Shown in pieces: positions 9,276 to 18,664 of a stretch of DNA of 64,000 nt; the stretch's first letter is position 1; each line of letters begins with the position of its first letter. The translations under genes were made by a program, and so were the position numbers. The notes beneath the pieces are model-generated. The model saw only the letters and a program-made list of their open reading frames with translations. It did no database searches and was not told the DNA's origin. This DNA comes from Klebsiella pneumoniae (GTDB lineage: Bacteria; Myxococcota_A; UBA796; SXON01): the NCBI GenBank assembly GCA_945861635.1, contig CAMAWH010000003.1, forward strand, positions 118,608 through 182,607, given 5' to 3'.

Positions 9276-10399
9276 TCCATGATGCGGAAGCGAAAGAACG
9301 TCTCTCCCACGATGATCTCTTCTCCGCCAAAGAGACGTCGATCCGTGATCAATTCGCCGTTCACCAGCGTACCGTTCGAGGACTTGATGTCTTCGATGTA
9401 GAAGTTGTTCCCCCGACGGAACAGCTTGCAGTGGTACCGGGAGACCTTCGAGTCGTTCTTGATTTGAATGTCATTTTCACGGCCGCGCCCGATCGTGAGC
9501 TGATCGGCGGTGAACGGGTATATCTGCTCCTCGGCGGTACCTTCCTGATACAAAAGGAGCGCACGCCGCGCCGCGCCATCCCCTTCACCTTTTGCGCCAT
9601 CCTCCGAGGCAACCACCGACACCGCGGCATCACCACCGAGATCAATCTCCACCTCTCCTGCAATTTCGCCGGCGACAATCTCCACATCACCGCCGGCGTC
9701 CTCAAAACCGAATTGGACGTCCGCCGAAGGGCCGTCGGCCGCATCTTCCGCCACATCTCCTGCTTCAATCGCAATCTCATCTTCTGCGTTGCCACCGACC
9801 CGCACCTGCGCGACGTGGGATTCGGCCTGCGCAAACACGGACGAAACGTCTTCCTTGATGTCGGTATGTGCGCTGTGTTCGCCGATCAGCTCGTCCGAGA
9901 TTTCCTCGACCGCGACCTGCGCCGGCGCGACGACCGGCGCGGTGTAGTGGCCGGCAGGCTCTGCAAGTTTCACCCAGGCATCTCGCGCGGCGCAAAGTTC
10001 TGCGAGGTCCGTCTCGATCTTGCCGATCCGGAGGTTGTCACCGGCAACCTTCGACCGAAGGCCCTTGACCTCCTTCTCGAATTCCTTATCGGTCATTTCA
10101 CCGATGGCCGCCCGGAGCTCCAACTCCTGAATCTGCTCATCGACGCCAGACTTGAGCTCACTGATCGACGCCTTTTCACCCTCCAATGCCGACACGAGAC
10201 TGTCGAGCGTCGGAAGGAGCGGGATTACTTGATCAGCAACCTCACTCGATTTGATTTCGTGGTCGAGGATGACCTTCTCGATCACCGCACCAGAAAATTT
10301 TCCCTGCTGGCTCTTGGCCTTCCCGATGTAGTTGCGATGCTGTTCATACTTCGCAACTAGACCGTTCAGGCTGCCCAGAAGTTCTGCCTTCTCCATCAT
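9272..10399 (-). CDS. FHA domain protein with N-terminal coiled coil
   Basis: C-term LTIGRGRENDIQIKNDSKVSRYHCKLFRRGNNFYIEDIKSSNGTLVNG; ATGA overlap with downstream kinase. Confidence 0.93.
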   Translation of the reverse strand: MMEKAELLGSLNGLVAKYEQHRNYIGKAKSQQGKFSGAVIEKVILDHEIKSSEVADQVIPLLPTLDSLVSALEGEKASISELKSGVDEQIQELELRAAIGEMTDKEFEKEVKGLRSKVAGDNLRIGKIETDLAELCAARDAWVKLAEPAGHYTAPVVAPAQVAVEEISDELIGEHSAHTDIKEDVSSVFAQAESHVAQVRVGGNAEDEIAIEAGDVAEDAADGPSADVQFGFEDAGGDVEIVAGEIAGEVEIDLGGDAAVSVVASEDGAKGEGDGAARRALLLYQEGTAEEQIYPFTADQLTIGRGRENDIQIKNDSKVSRYHCKLFRRGNNFYIEDIKSSNGTLVNGELITDRRLFGGEEIIVGETFFRFRIME

Positions 10400-10481
10400 G
10401 TCCCATCTCCAGCGAACCGCGTTGATAGTAAAGCCAAGGGCATGCTGTCAAGCCCCCGTCACAGGGAAACGCGCATGCCCG

Positions 10482-11813
10482 CTAGACGTAACCCGAGTCC
10501 GTCGGGCCGGCGTAGTTTCGGAAGAGTGTCCATCGACCGTCGAACGTCAACGTGACATCGCCAATCGCGCCGGAGCGATTTTTGGCAACAATAACTTCAG
10601 CAAGCCCCTTTTTCGGGCTGTCCTCGTGGTAGACTTCGTCCCGATAGATGAACAGGATGATGTCGGCGTCTTGCTCGATGGATCCGGATTCACGCAGGTC
10701 CGACGGCTGGGGCCGCTTGTTGGGTCGGTTTTCCAGAGTGCGGTTGAGCTGTGACAGCGCGACGATGGGAATATCAAGTTCCTTCGCGAGTAGTTTGAGA
10801 CCGCGTGAAATACCGCTCACTGCGTTTTCACGCGATTCCTTCGCCCCGCCCTGACCCTCCATCAGCTGCAGGTAGTCGATGATGAGCAGGCCAAGTTCGG
10901 GACGCTTGGCCTTCAGGCGGCGCGCCTTGCTCCGAAGTGAGGAAATGGTCAATCCACCCGCGTCGTCGATTTCGATGGGAAGATCCGAAAGTTTTTCCGC
11001 TGCGCGACTCAACTTCCGCCAGTCATCGACGGGATCGAGGTGCCCGGTGCGCACTTTGGACGCGTCCACCATCGCCTCGGCGCAGAGCATGCGTGTGGCC
11101 AGCTGCTGGCGCGACATTTCGAGCGTAAATATACCAACGGCAACGCCGCTTTTATCCGCGGCAGCCACCGCCATGTTGAGCGCCAGCGCCGTCTTTCCCA
11201 TCGCCGGGCGGGCGGCGAGAATAATGAGATCACTCCGGTTGAACCCGGCGAGTTTTTTATCCAGGTCGACAAAGCCGGTGGTGATGCCGGTCACGTCTCC
11301 GGGATTCCTCGAGCGCTCCTGAATGACCATGAATTGTTTGTCAATCACCTCCGAAAGCGCGTGCCACTCACTCTTCCCGGAAAGCTGGGACAGCGCGAAC
11401 ACCTCACGTTGCGCATCGTCGAGCAGCGTGGGCAGGTCCTTTTCTCCCGCACGAACGCTGCCGATGATCGCCTCCGCAACGACCACGAGATTCCGGCGGG
11501 TTGCGTGCTCCCGGACGCGCGCAGCGTAGGACTCGATGTTCTCGACGCTCGGACACGCGTTCGGCAGGCCGCTGATGTACGCCGCGCCGCCGTAGTCTTC
11601 GAACGCATCACGACGCCCGACTTCATCCATGACCGAGATAACGTCGCAATTGCCCGTCCGCTCGACCACCTCGATCAGCAAGGTGAACAGCGCGCCGTGG
11701 CGGGGATTATGGAAATCCTCCGCCCGCACGGCCTCGCGGACCTCCGCGAGTTGGCTGGCGTCGAGCATCAGCCCGCCGAGCAGGGACCGCTCGACCTCCC
11801 AGTTGTACTTCAC
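10482..11813 (-). CDS. dnaB: replicative DNA helicase DnaB
   Basis: 443 aa; NWEVERSLLGGLML, LAARPAMGKTALALNMA Walker A, LLIIDYLQLM, LSQLNRTLENR, DLRESGSIEQDAD. Confidence 0.97.
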   Translation of the reverse strand: MKYNWEVERSLLGGLMLDASQLAEVREAVRAEDFHNPRHGALFTLLIEVVERTGNCDVISVMDEVGRRDAFEDYGGAAYISGLPNACPSVENIESYAARVREHATRRNLVVVAEAIIGSVRAGEKDLPTLLDDAQREVFALSQLSGKSEWHALSEVIDKQFMVIQERSRNPGDVTGITTGFVDLDKKLAGFNRSDLIILAARPAMGKTALALNMAVAAADKSGVAVGIFTLEMSRQQLATRMLCAEAMVDASKVRTGHLDPVDDWRKLSRAAEKLSDLPIEIDDAGGLTISSLRSKARRLKAKRPELGLLIIDYLQLMEGQGGAKESRENAVSGISRGLKLLAKELDIPIVALSQLNRTLENRPNKRPQPSDLRESGSIEQDADIILFIYRDEVYHEDSPKKGLAEVIVAKNRSGAIGDVTLTFDGRWTLFRNYAGPTDSGYV

Positions 11814-11816
11814 ACC

Positions 11817-12272
11817 CTACCCGCGGATGACGTACACCTTAACCTGCGCCTCGACGTCCTTGAGGATCTTCACCGGCACCTGGAAGACACCGATGTTGCG
11901 GATCGGGTCCTTGAGGATGATGTGTCGGCGATCGACCGTCACGCCCTGAATTGCGAGCGCCTCGGCAATATCCGCGTTGGTGACGGAACCGAAGATCTTG
12001 TCTTCGGCCGCCGCCTGACGCTTGATCGACACGGCTGTGTTGCCCAGCGTCACCGCCAGTTCACGCGCGGAAGCCACTGCCTTGGCCTGCCGGGAGGCTG
12101 CGACCCGCTTCTGGTGCTCGACGCGGCGGGTCGAGCCGGCAACTGCGAGGACCGCGAGCTTCCGCGGAATCAGGTAGTTGCGCCCGTATCCGTCCGCGAC
12201 ATCCAGCACGTCCCCGGTGGAGCCGAGGTTGGCGACATCGTCCTGTAAAATAACCTTCATGGGAACTCCCAA
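11817..12272 (-). CDS. rplI: 50S ribosomal protein L9
   Basis: MKVILQDDVANLGSTGDVLDVADGYGRNYLIPRKLA. Confidence 0.97.
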   Translation of the reverse strand: MGVPMKVILQDDVANLGSTGDVLDVADGYGRNYLIPRKLAVLAVAGSTRRVEHQKRVAASRQAKAVASARELAVTLGNTAVSIKRQAAAEDKIFGSVTNADIAEALAIQGVTVDRRHIILKDPIRNIGVFQVPVKILKDVEAQVKVYVIRG

Positions 12273-12289
12273 ACAGTGAAACGGTGAAA

Positions 12290-12730
12290 CTATTCGTCGT
12301 CCGCGACGACGCCTTCTTCTTCTTCAGCTTCGGCACGATAGCGAGCCTCCGCCTCTTCTTCCGCCTTGATGGCGGCCATCCGCTCGATGCGGAGGCGGCG
12401 ACGCTCTTCGGCAAGCGCGCGGCGCTCCTCGATGATGACGTCGGCCTCGATCTTGATGGTAAGGAATCGAAGGAGGTCGTCTTCAATTCCGAGGTTGCGC
12501 TCGATCTCGGCAACGACGTCCGCCGGACCGACGTAGTTCAGGTACACGTAGTGGCCGCGCTGGTGCCGGGCGATCGGGTACGCGAGCTTGCGCTTGCCCC
12601 AATCCTCCGTGACGAGGATCGTGCCCGCGCGAGCGGAAATGATGCCCTCTAGCTTGGTGGTGATGCGGGTCATGGCATCTTCGGTCAGGTCCGGCCGGGC
12701 GACAAACGTGGTCTCGTACTCGTTAATCAT
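12290..12730 (-). CDS. rpsF: 30S ribosomal protein S6
   Basis: MINEYETTFVARPDLTED...DWGKRKLAYPIARHQRGHYVYLNY; acidic C-terminal extension. Confidence 0.95.
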   Translation of the reverse strand: MINEYETTFVARPDLTEDAMTRITTKLEGIISARAGTILVTEDWGKRKLAYPIARHQRGHYVYLNYVGPADVVAEIERNLGIEDDLLRFLTIKIEADVIIEERRALAEERRRLRIERMAAIKAEEEAEARYRAEAEEEEGVVADDE

Positions 12731-12741
12731 CGATAACTCCC

Positions 12742-13320
12742 TCAAACAACGCCCGGAACGGGCGCCGCGTTGAAACGATTCATGGTCGGGGTGAGGCCGT
12801 CACGGACGACCGATTCGACCGCTTCCGCGGCAAAATCGACGACCGCGTCCAGATGCGGTGCTTCTGCTGCAGACCACGTCGAAAGAACGTAGTCCGCCGC
12901 ATCAATATTTTCCGGAGGACGACCGACGCCTACCCGGACACGAACGAATTCTTGACCGGCAACGCGTTGCACATCCCGCACGCCGTTATGACCGCCGTGC
13001 CCGCCGCCCACGCGCACACGCAGGCGGCCAAACGGTAGGTCGAGGTCGTCATGGACGACGATCATGTCCGCCGCCGGAACCTTGTAGAAGCCCAGCAGCG
13101 AAGCCGTTGCCTGGCCGGACAGGTTCATGAATTGCTGCGGCATCGACAGAACAACGTTCTGCCCGGCGATCGACACGTCACCCACGAGCGCGCCGAACAG
13201 TTTTCGATCGGCGGAAGCCGCCGCACGCCCGGCCACGCGTTCCACGACGAGGAAGCCGACATTATGTCGGGTCCGCGCGTATCGCGATCCGGGATTGCCG
13301 AGGCCGACCACGAGGTGCAC
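12742..13320 (-). CDS. pth: peptidyl-tRNA hydrolase
   Basis: GTG start: VHLVVGLGNPGSRYARTRHNVGFLVVE; VHDDLDLPFGRLRV; GGHGGHNGVRDV. Confidence 0.95.
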   Translation of the reverse strand: MHLVVGLGNPGSRYARTRHNVGFLVVERVAGRAAASADRKLFGALVGDVSIAGQNVVLSMPQQFMNLSGQATASLLGFYKVPAADMIVVHDDLDLPFGRLRVRVGGGHGGHNGVRDVQRVAGQEFVRVRVGVGRPPENIDAADYVLSTWSAAEAPHLDAVVDFAAEAVESVVRDGLTPTMNRFNAAPVPGVV

Positions 13321-13321
13321 G

Positions 13322-14008
13322 CTACTTCTTCGCCGCCGGCTTGGCCGCGGCCGCAGGTGCCTTGCCTGCGGCGGCTGCGGGCGCCTTTCCTGCCGCTGCC
13401 GCAGCGGGCGCACCGGCAGTTGCAGCGGCCGCGGCGGCGGGTGCCGCCTCCGGAGCCAGCTTGCCTTCCACCGTGAACAAGTTGAAGTCCTGCGCGTACA
13501 GGATGCTCACGCCGCCCGGCAGCGGGACCTGTGAAGCCTTCACGAACTGCCCGACTTCAAGCGGGGTTACGTCCACGTCAAGCGTGGCCGGAATCGCGTA
13601 CGGGTCACATTTGACGGTCAAGAACCGTGCAAGGTTGCGGAGAGTCCCACCGGCGCGGGTTCCCGCGGCGCGGCCAACCGCGAGGACGGGCACGATGACC
13701 GTCACCAGTTCACCCTTGGCGACCTCATAGAAATCGACGTGCTCAACGGCCCGCGACACCGGGTGGCGCTGAATCTCACGCACGATGCACGTGCGCGAAG
13801 CACCGGCAACGTTGACACGCAACAGCGTATTCGCGTTGTTCGTCTTCCGGAAAATAGATGCAAGCGCCTTTCCGTCGAAACGGATCGGCGTCGCCGCGGC
13901 ACCCGCGCGGTACATCACCCCCGGCGTTCCGCCGGCCTTCCGCACCTTGTGGCTGTCGTTCTTACTGCCACCCGCGCGGGGTTCGGCGTCCAGGCTGAAA
14001 CTTTCCAT
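13322..14008 (-). CDS. rplY: 50S ribosomal protein L25/general stress protein Ctc with Ala/Lys-rich tail
   Basis: RKAGGTPGVMYRAG, IQRHPVSRAVEHVDFYEV; low-complexity C-term AAAAGKAPAAAAGKAPAAAAKPAAKK. Confidence 0.92.
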   Translation of the reverse strand: MESFSLDAEPRAGGSKNDSHKVRKAGGTPGVMYRAGAAATPIRFDGKALASIFRKTNNANTLLRVNVAGASRTCIVREIQRHPVSRAVEHVDFYEVAKGELVTVIVPVLAVGRAAGTRAGGTLRNLARFLTVKCDPYAIPATLDVDVTPLEVGQFVKASQVPLPGGVSILYAQDFNLFTVEGKLAPEAAPAAAAAATAGAPAAAAAGKAPAAAAGKAPAAAAKPAAKK

Positions 14009-14260
14009 CGAATCCTCCGGGGGGGGGCTCCGCCGCGGGGGCGAAGTGCGCTGTGTCAACGCCAGCGTGCGTCGTCCACTGGCCCCGGGAAACTCCCAGC
14101 TCAGACTGCATCACGGACGAAGGGTTCCGGATGGAACCGATGCAGCGGCGCCGAACGGGGGTTCCCTGTCGGCGGGGCGCTGCTATCGGATCGCTACTCG
14201 CGCGTCAAGGCTCCAGCACGCGTCGGGCGGGTCCGCCGCGCCGATCCGTCATGCGCGCGA

Positions 14261-15346
14261 TCATTCCGGCCTCGGTTCGCCCGTGTAGAGGAGATCGCGC
14301 GTGACGTACATGTACCAGGCGCCGTCGGCCTCCGCGACCACCGGATCGGCCGAAAACGGGTCTGGCGTAGCGACTTCCGACCACGTCTCGAAATCGGACG
14401 TGCATCCTCGATGAACCCAAGGATCCTTCGTCCCCCACATCGCGTACATACAATCTGTGTTTCCGACGTATTGGACACTTCCGAGCGCATGGAACTCGGT
14501 AAGGGGGGAACTGCGAAGTTCCTGCGTCGTCCAAGTGGACGGATCATTCGGGTCAGGTACCGCCACAATCCACTCCATGTTGTCGATGTACCCCCCGATC
14601 ATGCCGAGCGAACTCGATGCCCACACCCGGATGACCCCCGCGGAGTCCGGATCGCTTCGATCGTCCGGCACCCAGACGCCCAGCGGGTCCGTGAGCGCCT
14701 CGAGGTGATCGGGATCACACCAGAGCAGGTGCGGCTGGTACGCAAACACGCCCGCGCCCATCGTTCCCTCGTCCATCGCAACGGCAATGCCCGCACACGC
14801 GTACGGCTGACCCACCGGCCAGATCGTGTTCATGAGGACGATTCGGTTGCCAACGACCGTGATGTCGGGGTCGGACACGGGGTGCGGGTACCCGTGCGTG
14901 AGCAGCGTCAACTCGGGCGCGTCCCGGATGTGCGTCTTGCGAACGTCCGTCGCCTCACCCGTTGCCGGGTTGATTGGCGAGAAAACCAGCTGATCGCAGC
15001 GATCCGAACGATCCTCAAAGTCCATCCACAGCATCCATGGTGTGCCCCCGTCAATTCGGCTATCGACGAGCACTTCCGGCACACTGGCGAGGCCACGGAC
15101 GAACAGCGGCGGCTCCCAGGCAATGCCATCCGCCGACGCGTGGACGTAAAGGTCCATGAAATTCGGCGTTGGCACGTCGCAAGGCTCCTCTACCCACGGA
15201 ATGCCCGCGGTGTCGATGAGCTCGGCGGTATCCCCCGTGTCCCCGGTATCGGTGACCGCGTCCGAGTCCGCCGGGGCCTTCGAATCCGCCGCGGGCGGGG
15301 AGGCACAGGCAACGAGCGAGAAAAACACAAGCGTGGGCTGGCGCAT
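14261..15346 (-). CDS. putative lipoprotein, possible GH43-like beta-propeller
   Basis: Lipobox-like FFSLVACAS, TGDTGDT linker, then DLYVHASADGIAWEPP..., VVAEADGAWYMYVT. Confidence 0.7.
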   Translation of the reverse strand: MRQPTLVFFSLVACASPPAADSKAPADSDAVTDTGDTGDTAELIDTAGIPWVEEPCDVPTPNFMDLYVHASADGIAWEPPLFVRGLASVPEVLVDSRIDGGTPWMLWMDFEDRSDRCDQLVFSPINPATGEATDVRKTHIRDAPELTLLTHGYPHPVSDPDITVVGNRIVLMNTIWPVGQPYACAGIAVAMDEGTMGAGVFAYQPHLLWCDPDHLEALTDPLGVWVPDDRSDPDSAGVIRVWASSSLGMIGGYIDNMEWIVAVPDPNDPSTWTTQELRSSPLTEFHALGSVQYVGNTDCMYAMWGTKDPWVHRGCTSDFETWSEVATPDPFSADPVVAEADGAWYMYVTRDLLYTGEPRPE

Positions 15347-15398
15347 TCCGGAAGTATACGTGGTTGGCGGCGAATGGGAAGGGATTCGCGCCGCTCAG

Positions 15399-16343
15399 CT
15401 ACCGAAACAGCCTCGTCACGGAATCGTTCGAATGAATGGAGCGGATCGCCTCTCCCAGAAGCTGCGCAACTGGCACCTGCTCGATCTTTCCGCATGCGCG
15501 AGCCGCATCTGACAACGCGATGGTGTCGGTCACCATGACTTTTTCTAAAACGCTTGCTTTAATGCGCTCAATGGCCGGACCCGAAAACACGGCGTGGGTT
15601 GCGACGGCAAAAACCCGCTTCGCCCCCCCCTCTCGCACCGCCTGCGCCGCATTTTTGAGGGTTCCTGCGGTATCGATCATGTCGTCGACAATAATCGCGT
15701 CCTTGCCCTCGACTTCGCCGACGATGTGGAGCACTTCGCTCTTGTTCGGCCCGCTGCGGCGCTTGTCGATAATGGCGATGCCGCAGCCGATGCGCTTTGC
15801 AAAGCCGCGCGCGCGCTCCACGCCGCCCGCGTCCGGTGACACGATCACCGCATTCTGGACCGGGAACGTGCTGGCGCAGGTGGACGAGAGCGTCGGCCCG
15901 GCGTACAAATTGTCCACGGGGATGTCGAAGAACCCTTGAATCTGACCGGCGTGCAGGTCGATGGTGAGCACCCGTTCAACCCCCGCCGTCGTCAGGAGAT
16001 CAGCAACGAGCTTGGCAGTGATGGGCGCGCGCGGAGCGACCTTCCGGTCCTGGCGAGAGTACCCATAGTACGGGATTACCGCCGTGATTCGGCCAGCGGA
16101 GGCGCGCTTGCATGCATCCGCCATGATGAGCAGCTCCATCAGGTGGTCGTTGGCCGGCTGCGAGGTCGGCTGGATCAGGAAAACATCCCGCCCGCGCACG
16201 TTGTCGTCGATTTCTACCTGAGTCTCGTCGTCGGAGAAGCGCGTCACTCGCGCGTTTCCTAAGGGAAGGCCAAGGCTTTCAGCTATTCCGCGCGCGAGTG
16301 CGGGGTTGGCGTTGCCGGCAAACAAGCGGACTTCCATGTACAC
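15399..16343 (-). CDS. prs: ribose-phosphate pyrophosphokinase
   Basis: VRLFAGNANPALARGIAESLG, TRFSDDETQVEI, IPYYGYSRQDRK, DAIIVDDMIDTAGTL. Confidence 0.97.
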   Translation of the reverse strand: MYMEVRLFAGNANPALARGIAESLGLPLGNARVTRFSDDETQVEIDDNVRGRDVFLIQPTSQPANDHLMELLIMADACKRASAGRITAVIPYYGYSRQDRKVAPRAPITAKLVADLLTTAGVERVLTIDLHAGQIQGFFDIPVDNLYAGPTLSSTCASTFPVQNAVIVSPDAGGVERARGFAKRIGCGIAIIDKRRSGPNKSEVLHIVGEVEGKDAIIVDDMIDTAGTLKNAAQAVREGGAKRVFAVATHAVFSGPAIERIKASVLEKVMVTDTIALSDAARACGKIEQVPVAQLLGEAIRSIHSNDSVTRLFR

Positions 16344-16414
16344 GGCGACTCCGGGGAGCGCGCGCTCCTAACCGGAAGCGCGCCGTTGTCAGCGTTTCGA
16401 CACGCGTCGAACGC

Positions 16415-17038
16415 TCAGAGCAGGGCGGCGACGACGGTGGCGGCGGCGGCCGCGGCAAGCGGAATCACGAAGTTATCGTCGAGACGCCGGGCAAATAGCT
16501 CAGCAATCCCGCCAGCTGCCGCCGCCACCAAAGCCACCGCGAGCGCGGCGGGCAGCGCGACCTCCGGGTAGAACAAGCGCAGCATCCCGAATGTCGCGGC
16601 GCCCGCACACACGACGAATGCCAACGTGCCTTCCAGGGAGCGCCCCGTCGCAAGGCGGATCGATCCGAATCGTCGTCCGACCACGCCTGCAGCGGGGTCT
16701 CCAACGCCAAGTACAGTAACAGCAACCGCGCACGCCATCGGCGAGGCCGTGAGCGAAAGGCCGAACAGCGCCGTCGTGTACCAGGTCGCGGAATTCACTT
16801 TCCCGACCTCATGCGGATGCGCCACGGGCCCGAACACCATCATGATGAAGCGGTTGAAGGCGGCGCTGCGTCGGCGCGTGATTTCCATCGACCACGCGGC
16901 AACGGTAAAGCTGGCCGCGACCAGAACCATCGTCTCCGGGGTGAGCACCAGCTGTATCAATGCCAGAACGGACAGCCCGGAAAGGACGTGCAGTGCGCTC
17001 CGACGGAGGTTTGGGGGTCGAAGGGATGCGTCGTGCAA
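16415..17038 (-). CDS. dolichol kinase / phosphatidate cytidylyltransferase-like integral membrane protein
   Basis: TM-rich; VLGVGDPAAGVVGRRFGSIRLATGRSLEGTLAFVV. Confidence 0.75.
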   Translation of the reverse strand: MHDASLRPPNLRRSALHVLSGLSVLALIQLVLTPETMVLVAASFTVAAWSMEITRRRSAAFNRFIMMVFGPVAHPHEVGKVNSATWYTTALFGLSLTASPMACAVAVTVLGVGDPAAGVVGRRFGSIRLATGRSLEGTLAFVVCAGAATFGMLRLFYPEVALPAALAVALVAAAAGGIAELFARRLDDNFVIPLAAAAAATVVAALL

Positions 17039-17193
17039 GCCGTGCCTCCTGTGCGGTGCAAGCCTAGTCTCCGCGTGTCACCATTCCGTCACAGTGGGCC
17101 TGAAGACCGCGCTCACCGCGCACGCGCCGGTCTCGGCGGTTCCCGTCCACGGCAACGATAGCGGGGTAGGCTGCGGACGCACGCGCCCGAACG

Positions 17194-18645
17194 ATGTCTG
17201 AGCCCGCCCGCTCCCGCCTCCTCCCGCAGCTGTGGTGGCTCCTGCCGCTTGCGGGTGCGTGGGCCTGGTATGCCACGGTCATCACGAGTTTTATCGCACG
17301 AATTCGCGCGCTGGATTGCGTCGAAAACTACGGATTCGCCGTGTTCGACCAGATTATCTACAACGCGGCGACGACGGGGCACTTCCAGCAAACGATCCAC
17401 TTCGGGTACGTGGATGACTGGCTTTGGTCCGGGCATCGTTGCCTGTACCAGTTTGTGATTCCGTGGCTGTATTCCCACGATCCCGGCCCGGAATTTCTCG
17501 CCCGCCTCCAGGTCGGCGTCGTTGCGCTCGGCGCTCTGCCGGCGTTTGGGTTGGGCCGGCGGGCCATTGCCCAGGGTGATCGCGGCCTCGCCGGAGCGTT
17601 GGCCGGGGTGCTGGGCATGCTCGTCTATCTCTGCTTCCCGGCGTTGATGGCGCTCGCGCGGGCGGATTACCAGGACTTGCTGCTCGGCGTCCCGTTCATG
17701 CTGGCGGCCATCCACCAATCGCGGCGTGAAAGCAGCGTCGGCTTCCTGCTCGCGGGGTTCGCCGCCTGCGCCGCGCGGGAAGAATGGGCGATGATGTTGC
17801 CATTGGTCGGCCTCAGCTTTCCGGGGCGCCTCAAGCAACGCGCCGGCTGGTGTCTGCGGGGACTCGGAGTCTCCCTCGTCTACGCAGCATTTGTGGCGTA
17901 TCTTGGGCGGAATCACCAAGGCTACGACAACCAGACCGCCAGCCACCTCGGCGGCGTTTTTCTGGAGGGCGTTCGCTTCACGCGCTCGTGGACAGATGTG
18001 GAACGATTTTACTTGGGCTTCCTGCAGCCTGTCCAGGGGCTCGCCGTGCTCGCCCCGCTCACGACGATTCCCGCCGCGGGCGCGCTATTTTTCCACCTGA
18101 CCGCGCCGTCGCAAGGCGGCATCGACACGCAGTGGAGCGGACACATCCACCATATGGCGCCGGTGGCGACGTTCTTGATCGCCGGCTGCATCGACGCCAT
18201 GGGCGTTTTGGAGGCGGGCATCCGGAGGCTGCCTCGCTTCCGCGGAGCCGTCCGCGTCGTCCTGCTGGGCCTCGCAGGTGGGTGGGTGGTCCGCAAGATG
18301 ACGCTGTGGCTCGCCTTTCTCCACATCACGCCAACACTGACCACACCTACCGAGTTGAACCCACCACGGGCCCCAGAATGGGCCCTGGCCGCGCAGGTTC
18401 CCGCCGGCGCCACCGTCGCAACCGATACGCACGCTTCCCTCACGCTCTCCAGCCGCACGGGGAGCTACACGTATTCGGAAAGTCTCGCCGACAAGACCCG
18501 CGGACGCGGGTTGGACGTTGTCGAATACGCGATGATTCGAAACACCGATTCCTCCTGGGTCGGTGGAGCCGTGAACGCCGGGGCCACGGTCGTGGGCAGC
18601 ACCGCGACCTACACCCTGTACAAAATGCCGTGGGCGCTGCATTGA
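17194..18645 (+). CDS. DUF2079-like integral membrane protein
   Basis: FDQIIYNAATTGHFQQTIHFGYVDDWLWSGHRCLYQFVIPWLY, multiple TM segments, AAREEWAMMLP. Confidence 0.78.
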   Translation: MSEPARSRLLPQLWWLLPLAGAWAWYATVITSFIARIRALDCVENYGFAVFDQIIYNAATTGHFQQTIHFGYVDDWLWSGHRCLYQFVIPWLYSHDPGPEFLARLQVGVVALGALPAFGLGRRAIAQGDRGLAGALAGVLGMLVYLCFPALMALARADYQDLLLGVPFMLAAIHQSRRESSVGFLLAGFAACAAREEWAMMLPLVGLSFPGRLKQRAGWCLRGLGVSLVYAAFVAYLGRNHQGYDNQTASHLGGVFLEGVRFTRSWTDVERFYLGFLQPVQGLAVLAPLTTIPAAGALFFHLTAPSQGGIDTQWSGHIHHMAPVATFLIAGCIDAMGVLEAGIRRLPRFRGAVRVVLLGLAGGWVVRKMTLWLAFLHITPTLTTPTELNPPRAPEWALAAQVPAGATVATDTHASLTLSSRTGSYTYSESLADKTRGRGLDVVEYAMIRNTDSSWVGGAVNAGATVVGSTATYTLYKMPWALH

Positions 18646-18664
18646 CCGCCCGTGGGAGGCCGGC

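Noticed and set aside
14060-14260. Possible tRNA in the gap upstream of rplY
   Set aside because: No convincing cloverleaf, anticodon arm or T-loop GTTCRA consensus found by eye; same for other intergenic gaps.
13739-15538. 599 aa plus-strand ORF
   Set aside because: Antisense to rplY, the 14261-15346 lipoprotein and prs; no recognisable domains.
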